A stretch of DNA of 64,000 bases. Origin: Macrotis lagotis. Lineage: Eukaryota > Chordata > Mammalia > Peramelemorphia > Peramelidae. Below, one piece after another: positions 62,338 through 64,000 of this stretch. The stretch lies in contig NC_133658.1 of assembly GCF_037893015.1 (NCBI RefSeq), forward strand, positions 882,364,893 through 882,428,892, given 5' to 3'. The position numbers and the translations under genes were made by a program. Numbering within the stretch: position 1 is the stretch's first letter; each line of letters starts with the position of its first letter. The notes below the pieces were generated by a model, which saw nothing but the letters and a program-made list of their open reading frames with translations, was not told the origin of the DNA and ran no database searches.

Positions 62338-63091
62338 TGACCATATAGCTTACATTAATATTGATCACAACCCCTCTCGCCCATCCCATTGCTCAAGTTA
62401 GGAGAGGAGGTCAATGAACTTTTAGTAAAGTACCTTGCCCCTCTCTGGCAAGAACTCCAGGTAAATTCCTGTCCCCAGACACAAAACAAGTCCTTATCAA
62501 CAAAACAAAGGATCCCTGTCTTAGCCTGCTTTTCCTAAATTGTTTCATCTTCCAACCCCTTTAAAAACTCACTCAATCCTCAGCTGAGTTGCTCTTCTTC
62601 CTTTGGAGGGCAGCCGACTCTCAGGCAGCATGATTCCCCCAAAATAATCTCTCATGTCCCTATATCTTTCCTTACTGTTTATCCTCTCATGGATCTCTCT
62701 CTCTCTAGCTTCTGCTAACCACATTGATACTTAAATAAACCTTTTTGTCCCTAAAATTCCTTCTGGGTCAGTTGCTCTATTACATGAATTCTTTCATGCT
62801 CCACAAGAACTTTTAGCCAGCCACGTTTTTCTTCAGCAACAACCTCTTTTGCTTCTATATTTTTCCTTATTACACATTCTCTCATGGCAGCTTAGGTTGC
62901 TTAGGGACCATGGTTTTCTGTCTTTAGTCTTTCTTTCCCTTAGCTTCTGCTAATCACAGCAATGCTTAAAATAAACCTTTTGTGTCCTTAACATTTCTTC
63001 TGTATTAGAGTTAATTCTTTTAAGTGAATTCTTTCACATTTGCTCAAACTCCTGAAACCTTTAGTTGGACACATTGTTCCCTGACAACATA
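62338..63091 (+). mobile_element. LTR-like segment, probable solitary retroviral LTR
   Basis: Non-coding. It has a TATA-like ctttaaaaactcactcaa at 62,559-62,576 and AATAAA signals at 62,734-62,739 and 62,970-62,975. It runs from a tgaccata start to a ctgacaaca end. The polyadenylation region is present twice in tandem, offset about 236 bp. No gag, pol or env text was seen nearby. Confidence 0.5.
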
Positions 63092-63199
63092 TCTACTGAT
63101 GCTGCACTACTACTGCAATAAAAAAGATAATGATACTATTTTATGAATTACCAGGTACTTTACAAATATATCATTTTATCACAATAACCCTGGGAGATA

Positions 63200-63850
63200 T
63201 GTGATATTATTTTTTTAAGAAAGTACAAACAATTGCTTCAATATGCATTCAGACTCCATCAATTTTTTCTCTGGAGATGGATAGCTTATTTCATCATGGG
63301 TCCTTCAGAATTATCTGAGATCATTGTATTGCTGAGAATAGCTAAGTCTTTCACAATTGATATCATATTTCAATTTACTACAATATTGTAGTTTCTGCAT
63401 ATAAAGATCTCCTGGTTCTTCTCACTTTATACAAGTTCATCTAAATCTTCTCAGATTTTTTTTTGAAACCATCCTGATCATTATGTCTTACACACAATAG
63501 TATTACATCACAAAATGTATTCCATCACAATCATATGCCACAATTTGTTCAGCCATTCCCCAACTGATGGACATCTCCTCAATTTTCAATTCTTTGCCAC
63601 CACAAAAAGAGCTGCTATATTTTTGCATATGTGGGTCCTTTTCCCTTTTTTATGATCTCTTTGGGATACAGACCTAGCAATGGTTTTGGTGGATCAATGG
63701 GCATTGACAATTTTGGGCAGAGATCCAAATTTTTCTCCAGAATGTTTGGATTAGTTTACAACTACACCAACAATGCTTTAGAGTCACGATTTTCCCACAC
63801 CCCTTCCAGAATTTGTCATTTCTCTTTTTTGTCATATTAGCTAATCTTTT
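63200..63850 (-). repeat. L1 3' end fragment
   Basis: Antisense L1: cattcagactccatcaattt, cacaatttgttcagccattc, cttccagaatttgtcatttc. Confidence 0.85.
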
Positions 63851-64000
63851 TTCCTCAAAGTTTTTTTCCTCCCTTTAGCAACTGAAAAGAGATTCGAGTT
63901 GAACACCTTTTTCAAATCTGGAAGCCAGAAGAGCATAAATCTCATCTCTTCAGCTTTAACAAAATCTCTGAGACACTTGTATGGATCATTGAATAATCAA

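Noticed and set aside
46118..64000. Search for MASP2 exons, expected next by human synteny
   Set aside because: No CUB, EGF, CCP or trypsin-like text was recognised in any frame; the gene probably lies beyond the window.

Overview
The window is mammalian nuclear DNA, almost certainly from a marsupial and probably an Australian one. Two single-copy mammalian genes lie in a background of marsupial-type retroposons: at least 18 copies of a short tRNA-derived SINE of the WSINE1/SINE1 type, tRNA-5S chimeric MAR1 SINEs, CORE-SINEs (THER1/MIR type), L1 with a marsupial-style 3' end, and old L2/L3 LINEs. The species cannot be fixed from sequence alone.

Layout. Positions 1-35,710 hold EXOSC10 (exosome component 10, PM/Scl-100, the nuclear Rrp6 homologue) on the + strand. 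Exons 2-25 (24 exons, 846 codons plus stop) are present and join in frame with GT-AG introns throughout. Exon 1 and its promoter lie upstream of the window. Intron 17 is very large (about 12.5 kb) and filled with nested L1, L2/L3 and SINE copies and a 7SL-derived pseudogene. After a gap of roughly 1.5 kb comes a CpG island with two CACGTG E-boxes and three CCAAT boxes, then SRM (spermidine synthase), all 8 exons, 37,332-46,117, + strand, 293 residues. EXOSC10-SRM in the same orientation is the conserved order of human 1p36.22. I see no exons of the expected next gene, MASP2. From 46.1 kb to the end I see only intergenic DNA: a near-full-length but decayed L1 (about 50.5-57.2 kb) carrying several SINEs, a 33-bp minisatellite (59.9-60.7 kb), an LTR-like segment with a tandemly duplicated polyadenylation region (62.3-63.1 kb), and another L1 3' end.

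The two genes act separately. EXOSC10 is the distributive 3'-5' exonuclease of the nuclear RNA exosome; SRM makes spermidine from putrescine and decarboxylated S-adenosylmethionine in the cytosol.

I found no new multi-gene system. The observations most worth checking are a near-perfect 43-bp-arm hairpin just downstream of SRM, a 7SL RNA-mRNA chimeric pseudogene in EXOSC10 intron 17, a CORE-SINE that supplies a perfect TACTAAC branch-point match to EXOSC10 exon 2, and an SRM exon 6 acceptor with the exact form of a recursive splice site.
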